DNA of 64,000 nucleotides from Bradyrhizobium diazoefficiens. GTDB lineage: Bacteria > Pseudomonadota > Alphaproteobacteria > Rhizobiales > Xanthobacteraceae. The DNA lies in NCBI RefSeq assembly GCF_016612535.1, contig NZ_JAENXS010000002.1, positions 1,302,001-1,366,000 on the forward strand. Reading direction: 5' to 3'. Positions 54,801-62,468 of the stretch are shown piece by piece. Below the pieces are notes generated by a model. That model saw nothing but the letters and a program-made list of their open reading frames with translations. It searched no databases and was not told the DNA's origin. Within the stretch, counting starts at the first letter, position 1; each line of letters starts with the position of its first letter. The position numbers and the translations under genes were made by a program.

Positions 54801-54993
54801 GATCGAGAGTGGGGTCAAGAACCTGGCCAAACCGACCCGAAAAGGGTTCGGGCGAACCTTGATCGAACAGGCGCTCGCCTTCACCTTACGGGCCAAAACC
54901 CAACTGTCGTTCGGTGACAATGGCGTTTCGTGCCATATCGAGCTGCCGTTGCCGCCGGCAGAGATCATTGCGAAGCAGGAGCCAGCTGCGTGA
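51850..54993 (+). CDS. CheB-CheR-PAS-HWE histidine kinase fusion protein
   Basis: A 1047-aa multi-domain sensor. Residues 1-185 are CheB methylesterase with Ser in LGASAGG, His in VTHLSPD and Asp in GGDADGTLG. Residues 210-475 are CheR methyltransferase (FFRDQDAFEAL, WIPGCATGEEVFSIAIL, FSPHSVIRDPPFSRIDLVSC). Residues about 650-735 are a long coiled coil (EELKSSNEELVSVNEEMQST), then a PAS domain, and from 845 an HWE/HisKA_2 kinase with ELQHRTRNLLAIVQSLAQQS and LALHELATNAVKYGAL. No receiver domain is fused; one is encoded next. HWE kinases commonly feed the PhyR/EcfG stress pathway. Confidence 0.88.
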   Translation: MTAASEFPIICLGASAGGLEALEGFFRGLPDDPGVALIIVTHLSPDRESMLHDILARYTDLPVSVATNGMAVDNNQVYVMPADVVMTIENRRLLVRRNNSRRERKPIDIFMSSLAVDIGELAGGIILSGGDADGTLGVKAIKERGGVTFAQIADGFGPQHPDMPDAAISSGLIDFAIPVEEMGAKLVEFVRTNELLEQMAGDAPDDLEHQAIGPSLPEIYGILRNQIGHDFSGYKPKTFIRRVLRRMQVTQLNTIDAYLERLRQEPQEVGALFRDLLINVTNFFRDQDAFEALAASVIPQLFEGRGADDTVRIWIPGCATGEEVFSIAILAREHMDQLSAVPRVQIFATDIDERALAVARSARYPEALLDTVSPERRKRFFISDGGSFVVSKDVRELCIFSPHSVIRDPPFSRIDLVSCRNLLIYFGLDVQNQVIPTFHYALRPDGYLFLGTAENVSQFAELFAPIEKRHRIFRRRADSASTVRLPIVLHGFRGGQTSASAPRRSALSGLALRQVVDEQVVDRFAPPHVVINRDGDLIYYSNRTGKYLEAPAGAPTRQLLTMARKGLRLDLRTLFREVLETGRAASRNGVSLEIDEGGVQVVNLTIEPLGERSAGEPLFLVLFSDQGPLLTREEAINKAQAGHDGATIHTERELRETRDRLQSMIEEYETALEELKSSNEELVSVNEEMQSTNEELEASKEELQSVNEELHTVNAELNGKIDALDRANSDLQNLFESTDVATVFLDKKLVIRSFTPAVGKIFNILPTDRGRPITDLSSRLDLAGFADHIRKVFSDGEPIERRIDSEGHGPNYLVRLAPYRDSDHRIEGIVITFVDVTSLTRSEAKQRMLVAELQHRTRNLLAIVQSLAQQSLGKGGSFEGFSARLAALGRVQSLVGGAAIDQIELGDLIRLELQAVGAAERNVSVSGPCVALGFELVQTFALALHELATNAVKYGALKDDQGHLSVSWRLQTNGQSAPTLLLDWIESGVKNLAKPTRKGFGRTLIEQALAFTLRAKTQLSFGDNGVSCHIELPLPPAEIIAKQEPAA

Positions 54994-55361
54994 CGGAGGC
55001 CTCACTTCGGGACCGTAGCATTCTCGTCGTGGAGGACGATTACCTTGTCGCGCAAATTCTGGTCGACTTCCTGGAGGAGACGGGCGCCACCGTCGTCGGG
55101 CCGATAGGTTGGGTCGAAGAGGCCTTGGCGCTTATAGAAGCTGATGCGTCCCAGATCGACGCGGCCATTCTGGACATCAATCTTCATGGAAGTAGATCCT
55201 ACCCCGTCGCCGACGCGCTGACCGGACGTTCGATCCCATTCGTATTCGCGACCGGGTACGCGTCCGATGCCCTCGATGGCCCCTATCGATCTCACGGGCG
55301 GTGCGAGAAGCCGTTCGACCAAAAGGCTCTTACGGCGGCACTGGAGCAGCTCTTCCGCTAA
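54990..55361 (+). CDS. Single-domain response regulator
   Basis: A 123-aa CheY-like receiver. It has ILVVEDDYLVAQILVDFLEE (acidic pocket), phospho-acceptor D62 in AAILDINL, Thr in FVFATGY and Lys in CEKPFD. There is no output domain. GTG at 54990 overlaps the kinase stop by 4 nt, so it is the most likely partner of that kinase and may relay phosphate onward or act as a sink. Confidence 0.85.
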   Translation: MTEASLRDRSILVVEDDYLVAQILVDFLEETGATVVGPIGWVEEALALIEADASQIDAAILDINLHGSRSYPVADALTGRSIPFVFATGYASDALDGPYRSHGRCEKPFDQKALTAALEQLFR

Positions 55362-55421
55362 GCTCTTCTTGACCGGCCGCTCTCATCGCCCATGCTGCTC
55401 TCGTTGCAAGGCTCTACTTGG

Positions 55422-55619
55422 CTAAGATGTAGGAGAAGCTGTTGCAGGATATCCCGCGCGGCTTCCTCCGGAGTCGGGCGCCTGAAGAGGCTGAGGATAC
55501 GCTTGAGCACAGCAGAAGGAGATCCTTCTATCGAAAGCCACAATGAATTGCCGGCATGGCTCACAAAAGAACATGCGGCCGTCTGGTTTCATCTGTTTGC
55601 CGCACTGGGGACAGGTCAT
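55422..55619 (-). CDS. Small zinc-ribbon-like protein
   Basis: A 65-aa protein starting MTCPQCGKQMKPDGRMFFCE and continuing PCRQF. The two CxxC pairs form a zinc-ribbon pattern. The rest is low in recognisable structure. It overlaps the upstream gene's stop, and both are read from the minus strand, forming a two-gene unit. The function is unknown. Confidence 0.5.
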   Translation of the reverse strand: MTCPQCGKQMKPDGRMFFCEPCRQFIVAFDRRISFCCAQAYPQPLQAPDSGGSRAGYPATASPTS

Positions 55620-55801
55620 GTCGGACCGGCCGCCCAATCATCCACACGACTTGCGACTTCCGCTTGCCGCGCCTTCTTGATGAGGGCGTCCCGCTCGGGC
55701 CCCGGAGGCAGGGCGGCGGCCTGTGCCAGAATCTCTTGCGACCACGCCGCCAAGCGATCCTGAAGCGTAAACTGCTGTTTGAAACGACGCCGCTTCTGCA
55801 T
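55616..55801 (-). CDS. Small conserved hypothetical protein
   Basis: A 61-aa protein with a basic start (MQKRRRFKQQFTLQDRLAAW) and a helical middle rich in Ala and Glu, ending VDDWAAGPT. This pattern (Sx-LxxRLAxWA, GPExDxLxKKARQAE) recurs in short proteins of Bradyrhizobium. No biochemical role is known. It is followed by the zinc-ribbon gene. Confidence 0.6.
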   Translation of the reverse strand: MQKRRRFKQQFTLQDRLAAWSQEILAQAAALPPGPERDALIKKARQAEVASRVDDWAAGPT

Positions 55802-56260
55802 GGCGCGCTCCCTTTGTGATCCAATGGGACAATCCTACTTCGCCCCTTGGCAGAACGGCCACAACATAGGTCAAGTCGTCCGAAATACTCGACTCTCCAG
55901 CTAAAGTTTGCCGTTCTGGCTGCTTACTCATTCTGCGCCGGAAACGAACGACCCTCATGACTATGCCCAATGGACAAGGCGTAGTCTTCGAAAGCGCATT
56001 GATAACGCAATGTCGGATCAGGCGCTGATGAACACAACCTTGGTTCGTCAATCCGATTGCGCATCACCACGTTTGCCGCCGATGCCTTAGCCGTCGACGG
56101 TTTTTTCAATCTCGGTCGATTGGATGTGGTAGCCGCCCTTGAGCATGGCGGCTGGGTAGAAGGCACGCATCCGCAATCTTCGCCTCGGCGGCATTTGTTC
56201 GCAGGAACGCAGGAGACAAAGTGAAGACGGGCTGGACAGCGATGCGAACGCTTGCGTCCG
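55802..56260. other. Stretch without a convincing gene
   Basis: About 460 nt. A plus-strand frame near 56040-56223 (ALAVDGFFNLGRLDVVAALE, stop at 56221) looks coding in part but has no start, no ribosome site and no homology I recognise; it may be the tail of a lost gene. Confidence 0.45.
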
Positions 56261-56458
56261 TCAACGCCACATCGTCGGCGCACTCTTCAGTGCGTCCCGC
56301 CCCGCTTCCCTGATGTTTTCCGGAGTGCTCTCACGGCCCGCTGCCGCCAAGATCTGCGCAGCCACGTGGGCGCGAGTGGCGGTCTGATAGCGGTCGATAT
56401 GCAGGCAAACTTCGTCCAAAATGGTGCGCAGCAGCGCTCTCGTATCGGGATCATGCAT
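56261..56458 (-). CDS. Small conserved hypothetical protein
   Basis: A 65-aa helical protein starting MHDPDTRALLRTILDEVCLH, then IDRYQTATRAHVAAQILAAA. A G-rich ribosome site (GGGGGG) lies 6 nt upstream of the ATG at 56458. The composition and repeated hydrophobic heptads suggest a compact helical bundle. The function is unknown. Confidence 0.6.
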   Translation of the reverse strand: MHDPDTRALLRTILDEVCLHIDRYQTATRAHVAAQILAAAGRESTPENIREAGRDALKSAPTMWR

Positions 56459-56628
56459 GGGCAGCCCCCCTGAAACTGACACGATCCCACATGTTCGGCG
56501 GGTCGTCCTTCACACGGGTTAATTGCTGACCGATGCTGCGTTGCAAGATAAGCCGTCGCCGCATGACTACGGGCACGACAGTTGGAACGAACTTAACTTA
56601 GGTTAATTGTGCCTGACAGAGGCACGCC

Positions 56629-56796
56629 ATGAGCAAGCAAAGCGAAGATCTCAGACAGCAGGCACGGCGGGCGGCGAGACTTGCTGGCACCATCGGCAGC
56701 CCCGACGACGCAAAGGCCTTGAAGACTCTTGCGCAACAATTTGATGAAGATGCGGAGCGCATTGAGAGATCGGAGCGACCGCCTTCTGTGTTATAG
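56629..56796 (+). CDS. Small conserved hypothetical protein
   Basis: A 55-aa hydrophilic helical protein, MSKQSEDLRQQARRAARLAG then TIGSPDDAKALKTLAQQFDE and DAERIERSERPPSVL. GAGG precedes the ATG. A GGAAC lies at 56584-56588 but lacks a proper -10 at 16-17 nt. Proteins of this type are frequent as tiny stress proteins in Bradyrhizobium, with no known role. Confidence 0.55.
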   Translation: MSKQSEDLRQQARRAARLAGTIGSPDDAKALKTLAQQFDEDAERIERSERPPSVL

Positions 56797-57172
56797 CCCA
56801 GTGCCACTTCCGATGGGCCCTAGCTGGCCCTCATTTGGCTAGCGTGGCTCGCAGATGCTGTGAAGCTTTTCGCGGAGCGTCTTTTTGCGGCGGCTCCATA
56901 CTGCCGCGCTTTCGTTGAGTTCAGGTCGAACAATCTGCAACAACAATCGATCGTTGCTTGGCAAAGTCTTCCAAAGCTCTGCCGAGGCGCCGACCCGAGA
57001 CCGCGGTCGCGAAAAGTTACATTGGCGACAGACCTGTTTATGGGGCCGGGATGCCTGCCCATTGGGAACGGTCGCGCTCGGGAGTAATTATCGACCCAAT
57101 GCCGACATGATCGACCAGTAGCCCTCCGGTTTCGCCGCGCCACGCCGCGGGGGCTTTCCTGAAGGAGCCTGC
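56797..57172. other. Stretch without a convincing gene
   Basis: About 375 nt with only short, unbiased frames on both strands. I see no RNA gene or repeat in it. Confidence 0.5.
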
Positions 57173-57271
57173 ATGAGTGACCGCACAGGAAATGAACCTT
57201 CACCTTTGGCGCTATTCGGTTTGGCGGTTATTCCGATAATCGCGGTATTGGCATGGTTCGCGTTGGGATAA
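57173..57271 (+). CDS. Very small membrane protein
   Basis: A 32-aa frame: polar head MSDRTGNEPSP followed by one hydrophobic helix LALFGLAVIPIIAVLAWFAL and a Gly end. AAGGAG lies 6 nt before the ATG, an unusually good site. It has no assigned family. It is probably translated, given the ribosome site and transmembrane design. Confidence 0.5.
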   Translation: MSDRTGNEPSPLALFGLAVIPIIAVLAWFALG

Positions 57272-57750
57272 TTCTCGTCGACGACCGACATCCACGCAGG
57301 ATTGGGCGGCCTCAAGCAATGAGAGGGAGCCAACCTCTTCGAACAGGCGCCGCACGAACACCAGCCGCGGCACGCGTCCGTTGAAGGCCATGTAGGCCTA
57401 TCTGCTATGGCAAGATGTGCCGGACACGCCAAGTCAACGCCACGTCGGGGCTGTCAACAAAGCACGGGTACCTCGCGCGGCAGCAACAGTAGCGGTGTGA
57501 ATTCGCGAACCGCACCAGTTTCGCACCAGTAATGACTTGAATGAAACGCAATGAATGCGACCAAACCTGAACGAAAATACAGCAAAATCAACAAAGCCGA
57601 CCCGTTATCTTGCCGCTCATAACGGTCTGCTTGCAGGTTCGAACTCAAAGAATAAACGCTCACTAAGTTGCCCAAGATAGCCGCGCCATATACGGCCTAC
57701 TTGCCGATACGAAGAGCCGCGCCCGCCGAGCGCTCCTTGAGACCTAGCCC
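57272..57750. other. AT-richer stretch without a gene
   Basis: About 480 nt preceding the PrtN-like fragment. Base composition drops from 57430 on, as expected near the end of a mobile element. No complete gene or clear promoter is seen. Confidence 0.5.
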
Positions 57751-57973
57751 AATGAACACTCCATTCCTTTTGACGGCGCAGTACGGTAGCAAGGCCATCA
57801 TCCCGATTGAAGACGTGTGTCGGGATTACTTCTCACATCTGAATACCACCAAGCTGGTGCAGAAGATCAGCGCAGGTGAAATAGCGATCCCTCTGGTGCG
57901 AATTGACGCAAGCCAGGCAGCCTTGACGAAGCGAGCGCCTCTCCTTTTTTGGGGCCCTCAGCGAGTTTCTTGA
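57751..57973 (+). pseudogene. Truncated PrtN-like (pyocin activator family) protein
   Basis: The frame from the ATG at 57751 reads MNTPFLLTAQYGSKAIIPIE, then DVCRDYFSHLNTTKLVQKIS and AGEIAIPLVRIDAS, the core of the PrtN-like small DNA-binding family. These proteins often sit beside site-specific integrases. After DAS the expected C-terminal helix is replaced by unrelated residues (QAALTKRAPLLFW) and the frame stops at 57973. The gene was therefore cut by a deletion or rearrangement near 57915. Its integrase partner is missing. Confidence 0.6.
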
Positions 57974-57976
57974 AAC

Positions 57977-58414
57977 CCGCTGCGCGCCTTCGCCCGCGCG
58001 CAAGCTAAAGCTCCAAGTAAACTGATCGCTGCGGCTGATGCCGCTGGCATCGTCGGGTTGGAAGGCAATCGGGCACACCGCTGGTCCGCCGTCATAGATG
58101 GTGTCAAGCCGCAGGGCTCCGGATCGCGCGTTGCGTACGCCGGTGGAGGCGCCCTCGAGCACGGCAATGGACAGCGAAGTCGAGACGGTATCATGGGCGA
58201 CCAACTGAAGGAGGTAGGTGCAACCCGAGGGGATCTCGGAATTTTCCCACGCATCGAGGCCTTGCTCGGCTGCGCCGCCCGGCCAATCGAACTCGAAATC
58301 CATTCGCTTGGCCAAGCGTGCCATCAATTGGCGCAACCTTTCCACTCCGCCGGTGACGCTGCGCGGCGACTTGCCGCGCGAGTTGTCGCCGCCGAATTGC
58401 AGCCGTACACCCAA
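57977..58414 (-). pseudogene. Fragment resembling an animal-type heme peroxidase N-terminal half
   Basis: On the minus strand the frame contains ARLAKRMDFEFDWPGGAAEQ and then SEIPSGCTYLLQLVAHDTVS. The second part resembles the 'IPAGxTYLGQFxxHD' block of bacterial heme peroxidases, where the His is the distal ligand region. It is followed by ARSGALRLDTIYDGGPAVCP, also matching. The frame is open upstream beyond 58414 without a credible start, and the catalytic domain is lost after about residue 130. I call it a remnant. Confidence 0.42.
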
Positions 58415-58499
58415 GATGCAGTGACTGCTCGCCTCGCGCGTTACCGACGCGCCGACGGCGGCAGCAATTTCGCCCTGGGCTCGATCGTCCTCATGTGAA

Positions 58500-59185
58500 C
58501 CCGGCTCTTCCAGAAGCCCACGAGTTTGGATCTTTTTGCAATCATGCGCCCGTAGGACATTCGTGCTGCGTCAATGAGAGAGGAAGCTCCGCAAACGAAT
58601 ATCTCCGACGGACGAACTCGCTTCGCGCGTGGTCGACCACCTCTCGCTAATGTCAAGCCTACTAGCGTCGGACTCCGCCTATTTCAGGAGCGGACGCCTT
58701 CTCCTTGATCTCGCCAAAAGAAGCCTACTTACATTGGCTGTCGTAAGATTCTCTTTGATCTTCTGGTGCCTTCTACCAACTAGAATATTTGAACTCCCGC
58801 TCCAATCCATCATGGGGAAGTTTGAGCTAGTTCCAGCAACCGACGTCCCATTAGATCCAATAAGGACGCCGTCGTTCAATCAATTACAACACAGAAATTC
58901 CCCCCTTCCCCCCTCCCCGCGACGACCGACGCCCCACCACAGGTTCAAAGCCGCGACGTGCAATCTTCTCAAATTGCTTTTTCAGGCGATGGCCTAAACG
59001 GTCAGAACGCTCCTCCGTAGACACCTGTCCGGCTGGGACCCAAGCCACCGCCTGTCGCTTGAGGGACAAACAACTGGCGGCAATATAGATATTTTATATA
59101 TCACTTATTGACATAATACCATCATTAATTAGGATGCAGGAATGATGTTTGATACTCGCTTTTTTGCGCGCGCGCGGCCGTACCG
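58500..59185. other. Gene-free right junction with att-like repeat
   Basis: About 690 nt of lower GC, with a very AT-rich patch at 59085-59135 just upstream of the XRE gene that could hold its promoter. It contains the right copy of the 26-bp direct repeat (58792-58817). I see no gene in it. Confidence 0.55.
58792..58817 (-). repeat. 26-bp imperfect direct repeat, right copy (attR candidate)
   Basis: Matches 10921-10946 at 25 of 26 positions in the same orientation and includes the 16-bp dusA core. It lies between the decayed genes on the left and the intact XRE-hyf operon on the right, as expected for the outer boundary of an island. Confidence 0.75.
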
Positions 59186-59506
59186 ATGATCACTTCGGCG
59201 CAACTGCGAGCGGCGAGGATTCTATTGGGGATGGATCAACGGCAGTTCGCGGACCTGTCGGGTCTCTCGGTACCTACGATCCAGCGAATGGAGGCGAGCG
59301 AATCCATGGTTAGGGGAAATGTCGATTCGCTCATGAAGTTGATCGCGGCATTCGACAGGGCGGGAATCGAGATGATCGACGAAGGTGCTGCTAGCACTGG
59401 AAAGGGCCGAGGGGTGCGCCTGGCGGTCAGGGTCGGACTAGGCAAGGGTTTGCTGGCCGGCGGTTCTGACAAGGCGCAGTCTGACGGCGGGAAGACCCCC
59501 GCATGA
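59186..59506 (+). CDS. XRE-family transcriptional regulator
   Basis: A 106-aa protein with an N-terminal helix-turn-helix (AQLRAARILLGMDQRQFADL, SGLSVPTIQRMEASE) and a short Gly-rich tail. The stop overlaps the hyfB start (ATGA), so the regulator and the membrane complex are translated together. It probably autoregulates the operon. The AT-rich DNA just upstream is a natural operator site, but I see no clear palindrome. Confidence 0.82.
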   Translation: MITSAQLRAARILLGMDQRQFADLSGLSVPTIQRMEASESMVRGNVDSLMKLIAAFDRAGIEMIDEGAASTGKGRGVRLAVRVGLGKGLLAGGSDKAQSDGGKTPA

Positions 59507-61521
59507 TATCGGCTACTGCTTTGCAAATGTCATGCGTCGCGGCGTTTTTGGCGCTTGCCGTCGTGGCGATCGTCTTGAGCCGCGCCCGGGAAGCCTCCGT
59601 CGTGATCTACGGCATTGCGATCGTGATTTCGGCTGTCGCAACGGTGGGTTCGGCAAGCTGGCTGCTCAGGGGCGGCCCGGAAACCTCGACCGTCATCTTA
59701 CCGATCGGACTCCCTTGGCTCGGCGCCCATTTCCGTTTGGATAACCTGGCCTCGTTTTTCCTCGTCGTGGTCAATTTGGGGGGGACGATGGCGAGCCTAT
59801 ACGGACTCGGATACGGTCAACACGAACCCGTGCCGCACCGCGTACTGCCCTTCTTCCCCGCCTTTCTGGCCGGCATGAATCTCGTGGTGCTGGCGGATGA
59901 TGCGTTTTCCTACCTGCTTTGCTGGGAATTCATGTCACTCGCGTCCTGGGCCCTCGTCATGGCGCATCACCGTGAGACGGGCAACGCCAAGGCAGGCTAC
60001 GTCTATCTGGTGATGGCATGCTTCGGCACGCTCGCATTGCTGCTGGCCTTCGGCCTGTTGGCAGGACCGGCCGGAGGCTACGGATTTTCAGACATTCGGG
60101 CCGCGCAACATACGCCCAATGCGGCCACGCTGGTGTTGTTCCTGCTGTTGCTCGGAGCCGGGTCAAAGGCTGGACTCGTGCCGTTGCACGTTTGGCTGCC
60201 GCTCGCGCATCCTGCGGCACCCAGCCACGTTTCGGCCCTGATGAGCGGCGTCATGACCAAGGTCGCGATCTACGGTTTCATTCGCGTCGTGTTCGATCTG
60301 CTGGGGCAACCGACCTGGTGGGCGAGCGTGATCGTGCTCTCCCTCGGCGGTATCACCGCTGTGATGGGGATCCTGTACGCGATGATGGAACAAGACCTGA
60401 AGCGGCTGCTCGCTTACAGCACGATTGAAAATGTCGGCGTGATTTTTGCGAGTCTCGGCCTTGCGATGGCCTTCCAAGCCAACGGCCTAAAGTTAATGGC
60501 TGCACTCGGCTTCACCGCTGCGCTGTTTCACGTTCTCAACCACTCGCTCTTCAAGAGCTTGCTGTTCTTCGGGGCCGGCGCCGTCCTCACCTCGACGGGC
60601 GAGCGCGACATGGACAAATTGGGCGGTCTTATTCATCGCATGCCGTTCTCAAGCTTCGCCGTTTTGGTTGGTTGCGTCGCGATCTCGGCGCTTCCGCCGT
60701 TCAACGGCTTCGTTTCGGAATGGCTCATGTTCCAGACCGTGCTGCAAAGTCCGGATCTGCCGCAATGGGCGCTTAAGATCACGGTCCCCGCGGTCGGAGC
60801 TTTATTGGCTCTAGCGGCCGCGCTGGCAGCCGCCTGCTTCGTCAAGGTCTATGGCGTGGCCTTTCTTGGACGTCCACGCAGCACGGCAGCGGAAACAGCG
60901 AATGAAGTCGACCGCTTCTCGCTTTCGGCAATGTTCATCCTCGCCGCATTATGCTTGCTGGCCGGAATCCTGCCGGGGTTCGTGATCGATGCGCTTTCGC
61001 CGATCACGGTTCAGATCCTCGACGGGCGCATGCCGATCCAGGCCAATGAAGCCTGGCTTTCGATCGTCCCGATTGCGGAGAGCCGCAGTTCATACAACGG
61101 GTTGCTCGTGATGGTATTCATCGCGATATCCGCGTCGTTCGCCGTGTTTTTCATTCATCGCTTTGCCTCTCATGCGCTGCGGCGCGGACCGGCCTGGGGC
61201 TGCGGTTTTACTGATCCGACGCCTGCGGCTCAGTATTCCGGCGCAAGTTTCGCCCAACCGATCCGACGCGTTTTCGGCACGCTGGTGTTCCACGCCCGCG
61301 ATCATGTCGAGATGCCCGCTCCCGGAGACATCAGGCCGGCACGGCTCAGGATCGAATTGCACGATCTGATCTGGGAGAGAATGTACGAACCTATCGCCGG
61401 TGCGGTCGGCGCGTCTTCCGAAAAGCTCAATCGCCTGCAATTTCTGACCATTCGGCGATATCTCAGTCTCGTCTTTGCCACGCTCGTCACGCTGCTGCTG
61501 GTGCTCGCGATATGGTCGTGA
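59503..61521 (+). CDS. hyfB: Hydrogenase-4 component B-like (HyfB/NuoL-type) proton-pumping subunit
   Basis: A 672-aa antiporter-like membrane subunit with about 14-16 helices. It shows LLCWEFMSLASWALVMAHH with the conserved Glu, KAGLVPLHVWLPLAHPAAPSHVSALMSG with the central Lys and His, and LLAYSTIENVGVIFASLG. The C-terminal GPAWGCGFTDPTPAAQYSGA is characteristic of HyfB/HycC. It would couple electron transfer to proton or Na+ movement. It overlaps hyfC by 10 nt. Confidence 0.87.
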   Translation: MISATALQMSCVAAFLALAVVAIVLSRAREASVVIYGIAIVISAVATVGSASWLLRGGPETSTVILPIGLPWLGAHFRLDNLASFFLVVVNLGGTMASLYGLGYGQHEPVPHRVLPFFPAFLAGMNLVVLADDAFSYLLCWEFMSLASWALVMAHHRETGNAKAGYVYLVMACFGTLALLLAFGLLAGPAGGYGFSDIRAAQHTPNAATLVLFLLLLGAGSKAGLVPLHVWLPLAHPAAPSHVSALMSGVMTKVAIYGFIRVVFDLLGQPTWWASVIVLSLGGITAVMGILYAMMEQDLKRLLAYSTIENVGVIFASLGLAMAFQANGLKLMAALGFTAALFHVLNHSLFKSLLFFGAGAVLTSTGERDMDKLGGLIHRMPFSSFAVLVGCVAISALPPFNGFVSEWLMFQTVLQSPDLPQWALKITVPAVGALLALAAALAAACFVKVYGVAFLGRPRSTAAETANEVDRFSLSAMFILAALCLLAGILPGFVIDALSPITVQILDGRMPIQANEAWLSIVPIAESRSSYNGLLVMVFIAISASFAVFFIHRFASHALRRGPAWGCGFTDPTPAAQYSGASFAQPIRRVFGTLVFHARDHVEMPAPGDIRPARLRIELHDLIWERMYEPIAGAVGASSEKLNRLQFLTIRRYLSLVFATLVTLLLVLAIWS

Positions 61522-62468
61522 TCTCGGACATCGTCGTGCAGGGTGTGCAGATGCTGCTGGTGCTGCTGCTTGCGCCGCTATTGACCGGCTTCGTGCGCAA
61601 GATCAAGGCTCGGCTGGTGCGTCGCAAAGGCGCTTCGGTGTTTCAACCCTATCGCGACCTGCTGCGGCTGCTCCGCAAGGAAGTCGTGCTGGCGGAGAAC
61701 GCCTCGTGGTTGTTCCGCGTCACACCCTATGTGACCTTTGCCGCGATCTGGGTCGCCGCCGCTTTGGTGCCGACTTTTGCAACCGGTCTCTTGTTCAATT
61801 GGACCGCCGACCTGATCGCCATCGTTGCCCTGTTGGGAAGTGCACGCTTTTTCCTGGCGCTCGCGGGGATGGATGTCGGCACCAGTTTCGGCGGCATCGG
61901 CTCCAGCCGCGAAGTCATGATCGCAGCGCTTGCCGAGCCGGCGATGCTGCTGATTTTTTTCTGCCTGGCGCTCGTTGCCGGCTCGACCCAACTCTCGACG
62001 GTGGCAAATGTCATGGCCTCGTCCTACGTGGGCTTGCGGGTCTCGCTGGGAATGGCGCTCATCGCGCTGATCATGGTGGCGCTCGCCGAGAACGCGCGAA
62101 TCCCGGTCGACAACCCGGCCACACATCTCGAGCTCACCATGGTGCATGAGGCGATGGTTCTCGAATACTCCGGGCGCCATCTCGCAATGATCGAATTCGG
62201 TGCGTTTCTGAAGCTGTTGCTCTATATCTCGCTGATCGCCTGCGTGTTCCTGCCCTGGAAGATCGCCGTCTTCGGCACCGGCCCGTTGTCGTATGCCATC
62301 GGCGCTGGCGCCTATCTCGTCAAACTCGCGGCTGCCGGATTTCTACTTGCGTTGTTCGAAACCGCGACGGCGAAAATGAGAGTTTTTCGTGTTCCTCAGT
62401 TTCTCGGCGCCGCGCTTATGCTGGGCTTGCTCGGCACGCTGCTCTTGTTCGTGTCGAGGAGTTTCTGA
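61512..62468 (+). CDS. hyfC: Hydrogenase-4 component C-like (HyfC/NuoH-type) subunit
   Basis: A 318-aa membrane protein of the NuoH/HycD family. The cytoplasmic loop KIKARLVRRKGASVFQPYRD is followed by LLRKEVVLAENASWLF. The family signature is ENARIPVDNPATHLELTMVH, with EYSGRHLAMIEFGAFLKLLL. NuoH-type subunits sit at the interface with the catalytic arm. It shares one base with the next gene. Confidence 0.87.
   Translation: MVVISDIVVQGVQMLLVLLLAPLLTGFVRKIKARLVRRKGASVFQPYRDLLRLLRKEVVLAENASWLFRVTPYVTFAAIWVAAALVPTFATGLLFNWTADLIAIVALLGSARFFLALAGMDVGTSFGGIGSSREVMIAALAEPAMLLIFFCLALVAGSTQLSTVANVMASSYVGLRVSLGMALIALIMVALAENARIPVDNPATHLELTMVHEAMVLEYSGRHLAMIEFGAFLKLLLYISLIACVFLPWKIAVFGTGPLSYAIGAGAYLVKLAAAGFLLALFETATAKMRVFRVPQFLGAALMLGLLGTLLLFVSRSF

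Noticed and set aside
56041..56223. Plus-strand frame with partly protein-like sequence
   Set aside because: No start codon, ribosome site or known family; recorded only as a possible tail of a lost gene.
58058..58498. 146-aa plus-strand frame opposite the peroxidase-like fragment
   Set aside because: Ala/Gly/Arg-rich shadow; the opposite strand carries the recognisable motif.
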